Source of the DNA: Notospermus geniculatus
Taxonomy: Eukaryota > Nemertea > Pilidiophora > Heteronemertea > Lineidae
Direction of reading: 5' to 3'
DNA: 64,000 nucleotides
NCBI GenBank assembly: GCA_002633025.1
Contig: NMRB01002940.1
Location: forward strand, 18,651 to 82,650
The translations under genes were made by a program, and so were the position numbers. Below the pieces are notes generated by a model. It had not been told where the DNA came from. It searched no databases and saw only the letters and a program-made list of their open reading frames with translations. Shown here piece by piece: positions 1 through 12,000 of this stretch; position 1 is the first letter of the stretch; every line of letters begins with the position of its first letter.

Positions 1-1498
1 ATTTTGTGGAAATACCTCAGTTATACATCCTTGCCCGTTCCGGGTCCAGTGATGCGGAGCAGTTGACTTACTCAGAAACCAGGCGTGACGATCTATTGCT
101 CCTGAGTCAAGATGTCCTGAGTACAGATGGAATACCCTTCAGTGATCGCCTTCGTTTTTTCTCTGGGGATGAACCGGCCCGTGATTTTGAAGCGGTACAA
201 AAACACCTTAGAGCCCTGTGTGGAGTGTCAGCAGAGTTTTACGACAACATGCACATGTGCTATCGAGCCGTACCGATGACCCTTGATGATCGACGTAAGA
301 AATTCTTGGATGGTTCTCTGTGGCGCAAATACAAAGATGATGGCATTATCAATCCATTCTCTAACTTGCGGAAGGGTGATGTAATCAAAGAATTAAAGAG
401 CAGAGGAATTGATGTTGACGAGGAGACCAGAAAGCCCGAGCGGGATGATACTTTGTCGACAGACAAAGGTGGCAGAATTTGAGGGTCTCCATGATCTTTC
501 CTATATGTCAAAGCACATCTTGGAGGAGCTGCCCGGCAAAACAAAAGAGACAAATTGAATCGACCTCAAGGACTCATAGACTCTGCTAAAGGGGATAAGC
601 AACAAATTAAAGGCAGTGATGCCAGATTACTGATTGTTCGAGTGACAAGGCACCTGATTGAATTAGAAAAGGAGGAAAAAGTTGATGAGAAGTTTGTCAC
701 CCTGCTCCGTACCTTTGTGGAAATTTCCACAATTGTCTACAGTAAAGAAAATGTCAGAACACCAAGGAGTATTCTCCGACTATACAATCAATGTTTCGAG
801 TTTGCCGACTTCTGCAAAGAACTATTTTGCCAACCAAAGCATATGACCAAAAGGAAGTTCTTCGGTGGATATTTCCATCGCATTATTATTCATGCTCCCA
901 TACTCTATCGAATTGTCTGTCTCAGGTCCCTCTTAGCTGAAAAGGAAGAACGCACATTTGGAGATATCAAACGGGTAACAGAAAATACAAGTTCCCGGAG
1001 ACCCGGTGAAGTAATCGGTAACGCGTTGATACGGCACCAGGCCAAAAATGTTTCCGAATCATATCACCGCCAAGATTCAGCTATCAAAAAGGAATCAAAG
1101 ATGTTGCCAAGACTTGGTAATACAGTCATTGCAGCAAACCTGATCGCGAAGCGAACGTCACTATTCCAAGCCCACCTGGAAAGGATTGCCGACTTTCTGT
1201 TGGAGGGCAACACTTGGTGGCGAGTTACCGAGGAAGGGGTTGAGTTTTTTGACAGCACAGATGCATTGGCGAACTCGTCCAAGCTCTTGACTCGCCATTT
1301 TCGATCCACTAACGTGAACTCTGAACTCAAGAGAGTAAAGACCTGCTGGAAGACTTGCGTATCTCTTGTGAAGGGCGGTAACCTTGTGGTTCCTTTGCCA
1401 AGAAAAAGAATCTACGAAGAAGACAGCCTGGCTGAAATCTATGACACGTCATTCACGGAATGTGGTGAGTTTAAACTCTACTGTAGCTCAGGGGGTCA

Positions 1499-1656
1499 TA
1501 CCTATGTTTCCCGGTACCTATGTGTCCCGGTACCTATGTGTCCCCCCAGTACCCAGGTACCTATGTTTCCCGGTACCTATGTATCCCGGTACCTATGTGT
1601 CCCGGTACCTATGTGTCCCGATACCTATGTGTCCCAGTACCTATGTGTCCCGGTGT
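1499..1656 (+). repeat. 16-bp minisatellite, left arm
   Basis: About nine tandem copies of a unit close to GTACCTATGTGTCCCG, with T/C and G/A variants and one interrupted unit near 1543-1560. Because 16 is not a multiple of 3, all three frames stay open, giving spurious proteins. Confidence 0.95.
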
Positions 1657-2160
1657 AGTAGCTGATACAGTCCCAAATGATATAGTCCGGGGATTAAAAT
1701 CCTAATTATTATAGTCCGAGGGCCACCAACACTACGGATATAGTCGGACGGACCATCACTGGGTATCATAGTCCAGGTGCACAGGAATAAATGTCCGGGG
1801 TGGACTATGTTATCTGAGGTGGTTTTAGTTATCCAAAATACAGCACAAAGAACGACACACAAAACGATATAATACGGAAAGTCTTCTCCGAAATTCGCAA
1901 ATTTTCGACCCCATGCGGGGTCTTCCTCAGGCACTTTCCAGTAAGAAGCAACATTAAAGACTGTCTTTTCTAGATAAATTGGGGTCGAACATAGTCCACC
2001 CACCCCGGACATTTATTCCTGGTGCTGGAACTCTATGATACCCAGTGATAGTCCGTCCGACTATATCCGTAGTGTTGGTGGCCCTCGGACTATAATAATT
2101 AGGATCTTAATATTGTGGTGTAGTCCCGAGGACTATACCATCGAGGACAGTATCAGCTAT

Positions 2161-2310
2161 TACACCGGGACACATAGATACCGCGATACATAGGTACCGG
2201 GACACATAGGTACCGGGATACATAGGTACCGGGATACATAGGTACCGGGACACATAGGTACCGGGACACATAGGTACCGGGATACATAGGTACCGGGATA
2301 CATAGGTATG
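2161..2310 (-). repeat. 16-bp minisatellite, right arm (inverted)
   Basis: About nine units of the same 16-bp repeat in the opposite orientation (GGGACACATAGGTACC). Together with 1499-1656 it forms the ends of a foldback structure. Confidence 0.95.
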
Positions 2311-2739
2311 GACCGTATCTCAGTACAATGTACCGCCCAGTCGGGCACATTTTGGCCTTTAAACAACTGAAAACAAAGGGCAACTAATGCACAAAATTCG
2401 ATTAATCATTACATCAAAGTGAGTCGGCCTGGTAGAATGTCCCAGGATTACTCTATTGGCGGGCCTACGGTTCATAAACTTCCAACTATTGATTTCATTA
2501 TTGATAATATTCATTAAGTCATATACGTTTCTGGATTGGATGCAGTATGTGTCCGATTTAACGCAGTGAACAAAATTTGTTCATCATCGCGGGTTAATTT
2601 CTTTATCTGAATCTTCCTCTTGTTGCAGGGCGACCAGGAACAATAGATGATGATGATGATTGTGAAACTGATCATGTGGTGCAACTGCAGGATTGTGAAG
2701 AAGCCAACCGAAAATGGTATAAACACAGGTGTGCACGCT

Positions 2740-2800
2740 TTCCCTCAATGCTGGCGGTGTTGCCTTATGTGAAGGCGTGGGTTCGAATCCCGGTACTGTC
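2740..2800 (+). mobile_element. Truncated tRNA-derived SINE
   Basis: A perfect B-box-like word GGTTCGAATCC lies at 2780-2790. The sequence before it (TGCTGGCGGTGTTGCCTTAT) resembles the SINE at 55.16-55.25 kb. No A box is seen, so this is a 5'-truncated copy. The downstream stretch to 3638 holds only the exons assigned to the damaged gene. Confidence 0.55.
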
Positions 2801-3638
2801 GATAGGCATACTGACCAACATAGCAGACCTATGATGATTTCACAGATGAAGTTGTTACCAAACTGACGGAAGTTTTAAATGATGAACTCATTCATGCTTT
2901 GGGTAAGTAACCTGTGAGGAACTATCGAATGAGCGAATCGTCTAACAAGTAGGCCTACGCCTCCCAAGTTTTTATAGATGTTATTTCGATCACGTCAGCT
3001 ATATTGATCTGATTCGCCCAAACACCTACTACCTCTTGAATTGTCTTGACCAAGTGTTGTACTCATTTTACCGAATTTTCTGTCGTACAGATTCCCCAAA
3101 CGCCACTCAGGAGCAGATGCAGGATTCAGATGTGCATGTTGTTGAAGCCAGGACCCCGATAACAACAGCAAGTAGGCCTAACCTCTCTTCAGAAAGTCCC
3201 ATGAATGATGGTATGTATTTTTGTACGGATGGTGCAGCTACAGGAAAAAAACAGAATTGGGGAAAACGGGAAAAAAACAGAATTGAAAGTCACTTACATC
3301 ACTAAAACACAAATGATAATACCCTAGTTAAATTCACTTTCATTTTGCATTCCAGAATCAGGTGAAGGAAGCACTCCAAGAGAATGGTCCGAGTCCACTC
3401 CTAAAGCAACACGAAAAGAACTAGTTTTACGACGTCTCTCCTATTCTCAATCTGACAATCCTGGCGAGTTCAATTTTTGAATACCATTTTGTCTCGTTGT
3501 ATAATATTGACAAAAGGACTCAAAAAATTGCTAACTTCGCTATAGATATGCTAGAGTAGAGGACAAGGAGGATTGGACACTAGCGTGCCGTCTGCAAAAA
3601 CTGACTTATATTAGCCGTCGAATCGTGACGTCATCAGT

Positions 3639-4986
3639 ATGATGGCGGCCTCGATGGTGAGCGTTGCTCCGTCCCAGGCTGATGGACTTTTGTCAAAATA
3701 TCTGTTTGTGTATTGTTTAGAATCGACCCCGGACAAAATTAGATTGGAAAGTGCACCATCATTTTGTCTTTCTGTGAGATACGGACATATTTCGTACACG
3801 GACTGTGTGAAGGAGCGGCGGTGTATGTGTTTTGCGGAGTCTGCAAGTCTAAGACAGCTTGAAATTTCATATCCAGGAACGCTAATTGATGTCCAGAATT
3901 CGTGCAACTTAGACGTAAGTATTTCATTTTCTTGCTTGGNAGTGAGTATAAAAAGAAAAAATGCGTTTCATTAATATTAAAAGAAATATTGAATTTAGTA
4001 GCTGTCTATTTACTTTTGACTAAGGGTGTACATGGGGCCTAATGTACACAAGCAAGGCACTGCTGCTAGCATGGCTAGTGCAAGCTATTAAAGTAATCCT
4101 GTACTCCTGTAATAACTTTTGCCGTGGTAGCTAGAGGCTTAGGCCTACCGTAGGCCTAGGCCCTCGCTATATAGGCCTAGGCCTACACCAAGTCCAACTC
4201 CTGTGGCCCTGCCAAGCCCAAGGAGGTGTTACATGTATGTATTGACTGTTTTTATTTCTGTTTCAGTTCAAACATGACAGCGGTGATGGTGATGTGGAGG
4301 ATTGTGAAGCAATTCTGATTGTGGATTTCTGCATCCTCCTAAGTGCACCATTGCCCTATGTACAACCTTGCCACGATTCTGCAAGAGACCTTTCTCGACT
4401 CCCACTGATTGACCTGGACACAAACTGTAACTGTAACCGTCGTGGACATGATGGAAAGAAAATTCTACTTAAGCAAGGCCAACTGAATATTGTGAATGTG
4501 ATGCAGGACGTTGATGATGACAATAATAGTGACAATTCGGCACCACATGCCCGTAGTGACAATAGTGACATGAGTATCGATGACAATTCGGAAAATGAGA
4601 GTGACTGTGTCGAACAATTCACAATTAAATTCAAAATTAAGGGGAGTACGTTCCATGAGCAGCATCAGGAAAATTTAAAATCATGCAGAGGAAAGGACAG
4701 TCCAGCAAGTTTTATTGAAGAACCTGATAATGTTCTGGACAGGAATGCATTAATGATCCATGTTAATAACAAAGCGGTGGGATATGTGCCAAAAGAGCGT
4801 TTGAGGATGGTGAAGTCTGCTGTTCATAAGTCGGAAATTGTTTCTGCTTGTGTGGTGAATGTTGTGAGACAGTATATTCCAGCAGCAAACAAGTGTATAT
4901 ACAATGGGTTCTGTCAGATTACTAAGAAAGGGAAGTGGTTGTCCATAGATAACAGTTATTCGTATGGTGATGAATTGAAATTTTAG
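3639..4986 (+). CDS. Two-exon HIRAN-domain protein
   Basis: Exon 1 is 3639-3914 (ATG ATG start) and exon 2 is 4267-4986. The intron begins GTAAGT at 3915 and ends TTTCTGTTTCAG; joining is in phase 0 and gives about 331 residues. The N-terminal 92 residues match no family I know. An Asp/Asn/Ser-rich acidic linker follows. The C-terminal third reads as a HIRAN domain: FKIKGSTFHE, then EEPDNVLDRNALMIHV and AVGYVPKE, the usual pattern of an E-x-x-N-x-x-D-x-x-A core followed by G-Y-V/I-P. HIRAN domains (HLTF is the best known case) bind 3' DNA ends. A stand-alone HIRAN protein could bind DNA in repair or within a mobile element; this is inference. A single N (3940) lies in the intron. An inverted partial copy of exon 1 lies downstream. 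Confidence 0.75.
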
Positions 4987-5199
4987 GATACATGTATTTT
5001 TATGTGAACTGTCTTTTCCTCTGCATGGTTTTAAATTTTCCTGATGCTCCTCATGTATGTCATCTGTAGTGACGTCAGATGTGAGTCACTTCTGGGATCT
5101 TTACTAGAAAGTGCCTGAGTGAAAATTTGGAAAATTCGGAGACGAGCTTTTGTATCATATCATTTTGTGTGTCGTTAATTGTGCTCCATCATAAAATGT

Positions 5200-5492
5200 G
5201 GGATGTCGAGAATTGAACGAATATTGGACATCAATTTTAGCGTTCGTGGATATGGAATTTCAAGTTGTTTTAGATTTACAAACTCCGGAAAACACATACA
5301 CTGCTGCTCTTTCACAGTCTGTGGAGGAAATATGTCCGTATCAGATTGAAAGACAAAATCATGGTGCACTTTCCAGATTTTGTCCGCTGTCGATTCTAAA
5401 CAATACACAAACAGAAATTTTGACAGAAGTCCATCAGATATCGATTCCGGATAATTTTCAAAGGTTTTTTGCTTTTGGCAGAATTCCAACAC
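5200..5492 (-). repeat. Inverted, diverged copy of exon 1 of the HIRAN gene
   Basis: On the minus strand this encodes LLSKFLFVYCLESTADKI, closely matching LLSKYLFVYCLESTPDKI of exon 1 at 3639-3914, with further matches down to QLEIPYP. The copy therefore flanks the gene in inverted orientation. It lacks a HIRAN exon downstream and looks like a fragment. Confidence 0.75.
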
Positions 5493-6087
5493 AATTCAAT
5501 GGCCTGAAAGACATTGAAATAATTCAGATTTTCAAAGAGTTCAGGACTGTATGAACCTTTTCCATGCTGTGTAAAAAGAATACAATAAACACAATTTTAA
5601 TAACAGAAACGATTATTTTCTTTCAATATGAACAAGGTCTTCATATAGCCGTTCACCGATTGTAAGTCAACATGACGAAGAACCTAGGCTCATTTACATG
5701 TAACCAGGAATAAATAACACCATTCCTGATGTAACTAATCCCCTGGATGCACAGTTCAAAATACATCTTAGAAACACTAGTTTATTCACAATGTCACCAA
5801 GAGGGAAATGTTCTTCAGGTTCTTCAGTTTTTGCATTCGTGAGTCAACATGACATGCTTAATTAAAGGTGAATGTCCAGTGACCAGAAAATCTGAACAAG
5901 TTCTAATAATTTGAAACATCAAACTCACGATAGATTGAAAAATACATGTAACGTGCCCTCAAGCAAGAATTGAAAAAATGGAGGATAAGCTCCATTTTTC
6001 CCCCGTTTCCCTTGATTTTGAACGAATTACAGTTTTATGAAATTTCAGTAGTTATGATCTCTTTGCATACCCCAAGGTGCATACCCC
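5493..6087. other. Gene-free stretch
   Basis: AT-rich sequence with no reading frame or repeat I can support. It lies between the exon-1 copy and the stop codon of the large minus-strand gene. Confidence 0.5.
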
Positions 6088-9000
6088 TTACATATTCGGA
6101 AAATGGAGTCGATGTTCTTCAGGAACTGGTGGCAGTCCAACTTCCAATCTATGGAATCTTTGCCGAAGAGAAAGACGGTTCCTCACAGGGAGAAATGACC
6201 TGCCAGCTGTAAATATTGAGCTGTCCTCCCTGGATGATGAAGATAGTCTGTGCAGTCGTAGAGGATGGCGATTGTCTGGGACCTCGTCTTCATTCACAGC
6301 TGGCCTTTCATCAAAAGATGGTTGATCCTCAATGAATCTTTCATTAAGAATCCAATAATGGAACGGCAAATCTGCATCCATTCTCTTGTCAAACTCGCTG
6401 GAAACACCGAAAGGAAAGAAAATTATGGGGGGGGGGGTGTCTTCTCATCCAACCCATATACTGACAGTATGAGACTATTGCGTATAAGCCTTGTCATTTA
6501 AATGTAATGGTCAACGATTACTGAACAGAAGCAAGTATAGGTAAGATCTTGGTTAAAATGAAATTGTTGTTACACTTACTTGACAATTTTGCACCACCTG
6601 TTTTTGAAATCCATGAGTGTGTATGTATCTCCAAGGTACCGGTGGCAGATTGAGAAGAAATTCTCAACATCGTCAGTGGTTCCCGCTCTGGGATGTTCAG
6701 GATAACCAAGGTGATTGTTTTCTCGTCTGCGGTATTCCTGACTTTCGATATTCGTTGTAATTTCCACCAAAGTCTCTCTGCTGAAACCTCGAACAGAATT
6801 CCATGAACTGAAAAAGTAATACAATGCGACTGCAAGATGATGTTTGAGTCCTGCCTGTGCACATAGTTGTTTGGTTCATCATAATGAGCAAATGACAAAA
6901 TCTGTCATTGCCTATCATTACAGCATGGTGATAAAGGTATATGTGGAGTTAGCCAGAAGAAATACAATGTACAAAATCACAAAACATACCTGTTGATGTC
7001 GAGTGTACGGAAGTCATACAGAACATTGTACCATGGCATCAGTTCCTGTAGCAAGTAGTTTAACATGGTGTAATTGTACTTGCATCTTGTCAACTGGGAA
7101 AGTCCCCGGCCGTCACTCGCCTCGTGCCATTTAAATATGGTGTCAATGTACTCTGCAGCGTGTTCATTCCCGTTATTCCGTAGAAAATTTGCCACTTTTC
7201 CGGACAGCAGTTTCTCCGCATCGGTCACCGACTGTTTCCGCTTCCCACGTAGAGCAACTTCAGTCAGGCCAGTTTTTGGGTCATTGATAGCAGGATCTAT
7301 AGCCTCCACATCTAGTAGCTGGTATCGACCAACACGGGTGTGGTTAGCTATACGCTTAAGGAGATGGCAGTGATCTGCCCTTTCATGATGAGGTTGCTGT
7401 GTTATGGGATCAACTTCAGGAACGTACATGTAGGTACGGAAATCAACACCGTCCTGGTACCAACGGTCAATGGCATGTCTGAAACCAAGAAAATTTGAAA
7501 CATGAATCTTATAAAACAGATGCAAAATCAGACAAAGATTCCAATGTTTGTAGCACATTACACACATCAGACATGTACAGTGTCACACCTCTATCTGTTG
7601 AACTTTGTATAATACCAAGGATAAAAACACAGTCAGTGGTTCACAAATTATGAATATACTTTACATTCACTTCTCTAAGACCAGTGCCAGATATGCAGTC
7701 CTCACCTCAAAGTCCAACCGCTCATTACCTTGAGTTGAATACGGTTGACCAATTGGCACTGGCAGGGTATTGTACTTGTGTGCACCGATGCCAAGAAGTT
7801 CACCATGTCTGTTACACTGACGGAGAGGGGAGGACCTGCACAAGGATATAATGCACTGGTCTTAGAGAAGTGAATGTAAAGTATGATGAAAAGTACCTGT
7901 AATATAGTGTAGCAAGCACACTACGTGACACTTCCAGGAAGGTGGATCCTCTTTCACCATTGTCATGTGCTACCCATGGAAGGGGATTATATCCGTCGGG
8001 GACTTGCTCCTGCCGAAGTACACGAATTGCCTCTTCTGCAGTCCTCTGTTCAACATGGACTAGTTGAGAGAGTCTCAGTTTGACATCAATGGAAACCACC
8101 ATGTTCTCCTTCACCATAACTGGTATCCCATCTACCAATACTGAAATGGAAGGAATACTTCACTGAACAGATCTACAACTGCTGGAAAACAGGGATATTG
8201 TGGGTCTTCAATCTATTTGATACACACAATGTGATAGGAAGAGCACAGCTTACTTACCATTGGTTGGAATCAGAATGTCTATGATTGTCTTCTGTTTCAT
8301 ACGAGAAACTGCCTCACGTGCATCATGCACCAACTGCCAAATATGAAGTGGCCTTGTCTCACCCTGCGACCGTAGCGAGCAAAATTCCCCATCAGTAACA
8401 GTCCCTGAAAATACACGCCATGAATGAGTCAAAAACACACACAGTACGGTATGTCTAAAACATCTGAATGGTAAAATTGTGTTTTCACTTGAAATATTCA
8501 TTCACTTACCAACTACAAGTAATCCATGTGCAGTCATTTCCACTTTGATTGCCCTCGTGAAATCTCGAATGAACTGGTCTCTTATGCTGTGGTAAGGGAT
8601 GTACTGTACTGGAGCAGCATAGGGTTTCCGTGAACGCCTTTCATCTGAGATCATGAACAGGAGTGCATGGCTTGCAGGAGGCTGTCTCCTTTTCTTGAAT
8701 ACATTTCTGAGATACTTCTTGAAATCATCATCACACTGCTTCAGATCAAATTTTATTTGCTGCACTGTGATGGTATCTGATAACAGTCGGCCTTGGAGAA
8801 CGATGACATGTGCATGCAACTGTTGGCTCTGAGTCAACAGGGTGGTAAATTCAACGACCTCCCAATTGACAGCCTTAAGAGTCTCCTCTGAGGTATTTGG
8901 CGCTGCCATCTTTGAACGGTACGTGCTTATGGCCTTCTCAAGCCCTTTACTTAGGAAATCTTTGTCATCCTCCAATTTGCTCTTGATGGCGTCCAGGACT

Positions 9001-12000
9001 TGGAGTTGGCCCATGTCACTGTTTGTTCTCTGGATGATGTCCACCTCTTGTTTTCGCTCCTCGTACTGGAGCTTCAATTCATCAAGTTTACCATCTAGAA
9101 GATTAGCATCCCCATTCCAAACTCCCCTAGTTGATTCTTGAACAGCTGCCTTTAGGTCGCACCCATCTATTTTCAACCAAAATCTACCATCTGGATTGAC
9201 CTCTTTGATACGACGAATAGCAGTTTTCTGCAAAAAAACAAACAATGAATAATGACCAAAAATTCGATCATCAAGCCAGATCTCATTTTGATATGAATGC
9301 TAAAAATGTACCGGGTATGCATACCTGAATCTGAGGCTCAGTCGTCAAGTCACTGTTCTTTTTGAAGGCCCGGCGAACTGTTCTTCTGCTTCTACATGCT
9401 AGGTTTACCTTTGCCTAAATACAAAAGAAAACCTAAAATTTAACAGACAACAATACATGAATCTGTCACATACAGACCCTATGACACAGTACCATGCAGC
9501 AACATAAATACCAAAGAAAGCCACATTACATATACATGTACATGTAAGACAACATTTATCATGCTTCCCCTATGGTCAATCAATCATATTCACCTTCAGT
9601 GGATCCCCAACATCCTGTGGTGACTGGCCACTCCACATGGGTCCAGTGAGGAGTTTGTCCTGGCGGCTTGTAAACTCTGAACTTAGAGTTTCCCTCCACA
9701 AGGCAAAATCCCTGGGAACTTTGATCTGAAAATTGAAGTGGGTACTATTATGGAATAAGCAAATCAAAGATATAAACATGAAAACAGGTATTTACAGATA
9801 CAGGTAAGGGAGTACACCAATTCTCTGATTACAGATTGTTGGCTTATATAAAGGCAGAAGTATACTGTATGCATCATTTACAATGGCATGATTGATGTAC
9901 CTGATTCTGGTTCACTTTAGTAGCAGTGAAAAATTCAATTTGATATTCAACAAGCCCAAAGGGCATCCTATCCAAAGGCATAAGGGAATCCTTGCTTCCC
10001 GGTCGCTCAACAGCTATACATCTCGCAAACTTGCTGACAAGATTGTTTTTCCCTTTATCTTGCAGTTTTTTCATGGCAGCCAGAGATATACTGATGAAAT
10101 CAGATGGGTTACTGTTGATACCAGCGGTTTCAGCCAATGAAAGGAACAGAGTGTCACACCGCTTCTTCACTGTTTCACATGCTTCAGTTGATATTGAAGA
10201 AATAAGTGTCGAGATAAAGTTCAGCAAGGAATGTTCGGGCAGGGCAGTCAGGAATGAAAGAATCATCCTCAAAAGCACATTTTCAGGAAGCAAGCTAAGC
10301 AACTGTTGCATAAGCTCCTGTTGCTGTGAAGTAGTCAATAAATGCAGATCAGCTGAGAGTGCAAGTGGCAGTGCAAGAGGTGCTTCTTCCTTGGATGTTG
10401 CATCCTCCATGTATGTGCTAACTGTGATGCCTAATGACTCTTCTGCGGCAGTTTTATACCTCTGAGCAAACCGTGCTGTCACCTTAGACCGCACAGCAGT
10501 AGCTGGAATAAAAAATGAATAGTGCAATCTAAGCAACATTTAGAAGGAAACACTTGCAATGTGTGACGCATAACCCTAGTACATCCCAGTGTGGCTAGTA
10601 TTAGCTATGGACAGACTGACAGAGACAGACAGAAGCTGGGGATTGGAATGACAGCGTATGAAGAAAAATACAGACAAATTACAGGGCTGTTAATGGGAAC
10701 ACACAAGCATTGCATACTGCTGCAGTGAAGCAAAAGACAAACTAGCAAAGCAAAGCAAACCAGACAGTGCAAGTGGCATAACAAAAAAGTGCAAATTGTG
10801 AGATACATGTACGGTAACCTAAACGTGACATTCAGGATAACATGTACATGTAATCATAGGTGTGCACTGGAATCAGAAGCACCAACACCAAACAATAAAT
10901 GCATTATGATAACATGCAAAATGAAAAAACTCATACCAGAACGCAGAGTGGAGGAGCCAGTAACATCCCGGACAAATTCAGCTGCTTTCTTCCAGTACTC
11001 ATCTTTAACATTCATCATTGGCCATTCTGACTCAGAATTAGCCTGAAGGTCTCTGGATGAATAACAAAGTATAACTTATAGTTGGGAGTTGGGAGGTGAT
11101 ACATAACTCGATGCTACAGGTACCTATGGGAGAACCTTTCATTACATATTACCGGTACCTTTTGGTTATTGATGAATTACATGTAGGCCCTATTGCTTAT
11201 ACAGTAAACCTCGCGTAAGTCGACACTTTCGGGACCAAGATTTTTATGGCGACTTAGAGATTTGACGATCTATACGTAAGTCGGCATTTCGCCGACTTAC
11301 ATGTAAGCCGCCAATTTGACGACTTAGGCCTGTAACTCGCCGTTCTGGCGACTTATGACTCATAAATTTGTGACATTACTTGTATATTTCAAATGTCTGC
11401 CTTTGTTGTAACCTCACCTTCGCGACTTCGTTTCGTTGATTGCCTGTGTTGAACCTCAGAGCTGACTACTGGCCACGATATGGGCCTATTCATATGTTTT
11501 GGATTTTTCATGCTGTCTGCTGTATTATCATATCCAGATACATGTACCGGTATCAATAAAGAAGAGACGGGAGATTCCATATGGGACAATTACTTTTTAA
11601 TCTTAACAAAAAATAACAGTACACGGACGGACAGTTTCCACCTTCGGGAAATTACACACAAAATGATAATAAGCAAAAAGTCAATCTCCAGAATTCACAA
11701 ATTTTCGCCCCCAACCGGGGTCTTTTTCAAGTGGAACTACTTTACAATCTGAAACTCTAGAAAAGAAAAGTCTTTTCTAGAGTTTCAGATTGTAAAGTTC
11801 CACTTGAAAAAGACGCCGGTTGGGGGCGAAAATTTGTGAATTCTGGAGATTGACTTTTTGCTTATTATCATTTCGGGAAATTACACGTGTATTTCTCCCA
11901 TACGGGAGGCTTCTTTCTCCCTAAATTGGGCATAGACTGGTTCCCAGTGTAAAAAAGTGTAAAAAAACATCTCCTGAGTCTGCATTGTTCTAATAACTCT

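Larger units (their letters stand above)
1495..2312. mobile_element. Foldback-type element with minisatellites in its long inverted repeats
   Basis: Left arm (about 1495-1832) and right arm (about 1992-2312) are inverted copies. Shared landmarks include the block at 1700-1790 mirrored at 2036-2105, and both arms end outward in the same 16-bp minisatellite. The unique centre (1833-1990) resembles one half of the palindrome at 11.66-11.87 kb. There is no coding capacity beyond translated repeat. The element sits in an intron of the damaged gene around it. Confidence 0.8.
1..3480 (+). pseudogene. Damaged multi-exon gene of a repetitive invertebrate protein family, 5' end outside the window
   Basis: The frame is open at the left edge. 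The first block (3-1464) carries a SAP-like stretch (NPFSNLRKGDVIKELKSRG) and then a conserved-looking segment around HMTKRKFFGGYFH. It is broken by two frameshifts: near 470 the coding signal moves one frame, and near 555 it moves back. The block ends at a clean GTGAGT donor at 1465. Further exons fit by phase: 2629-2728 (acidic, after TTGTTGCAG), 2827-2902, 3091-3210 and 3356-3480 (ends in TGA). The last three join in frame with each other and 2629-2728 joins 1464 in frame, but 2728 to 2827 does not; a SINE fragment lies in that intron. Similar proteins are, from general knowledge, multicopy in corals, hydra and lancelets, which suggests a transposon-related origin. I do not know the function. 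The exon chain is inferred from splice signals. Confidence 0.6.

Noticed and set aside
1499-2383. Proteins rich in VPMCPGTYVSRYLC-type repeats
   Set aside because: They are translations of the 16-bp minisatellite, open in all frames.
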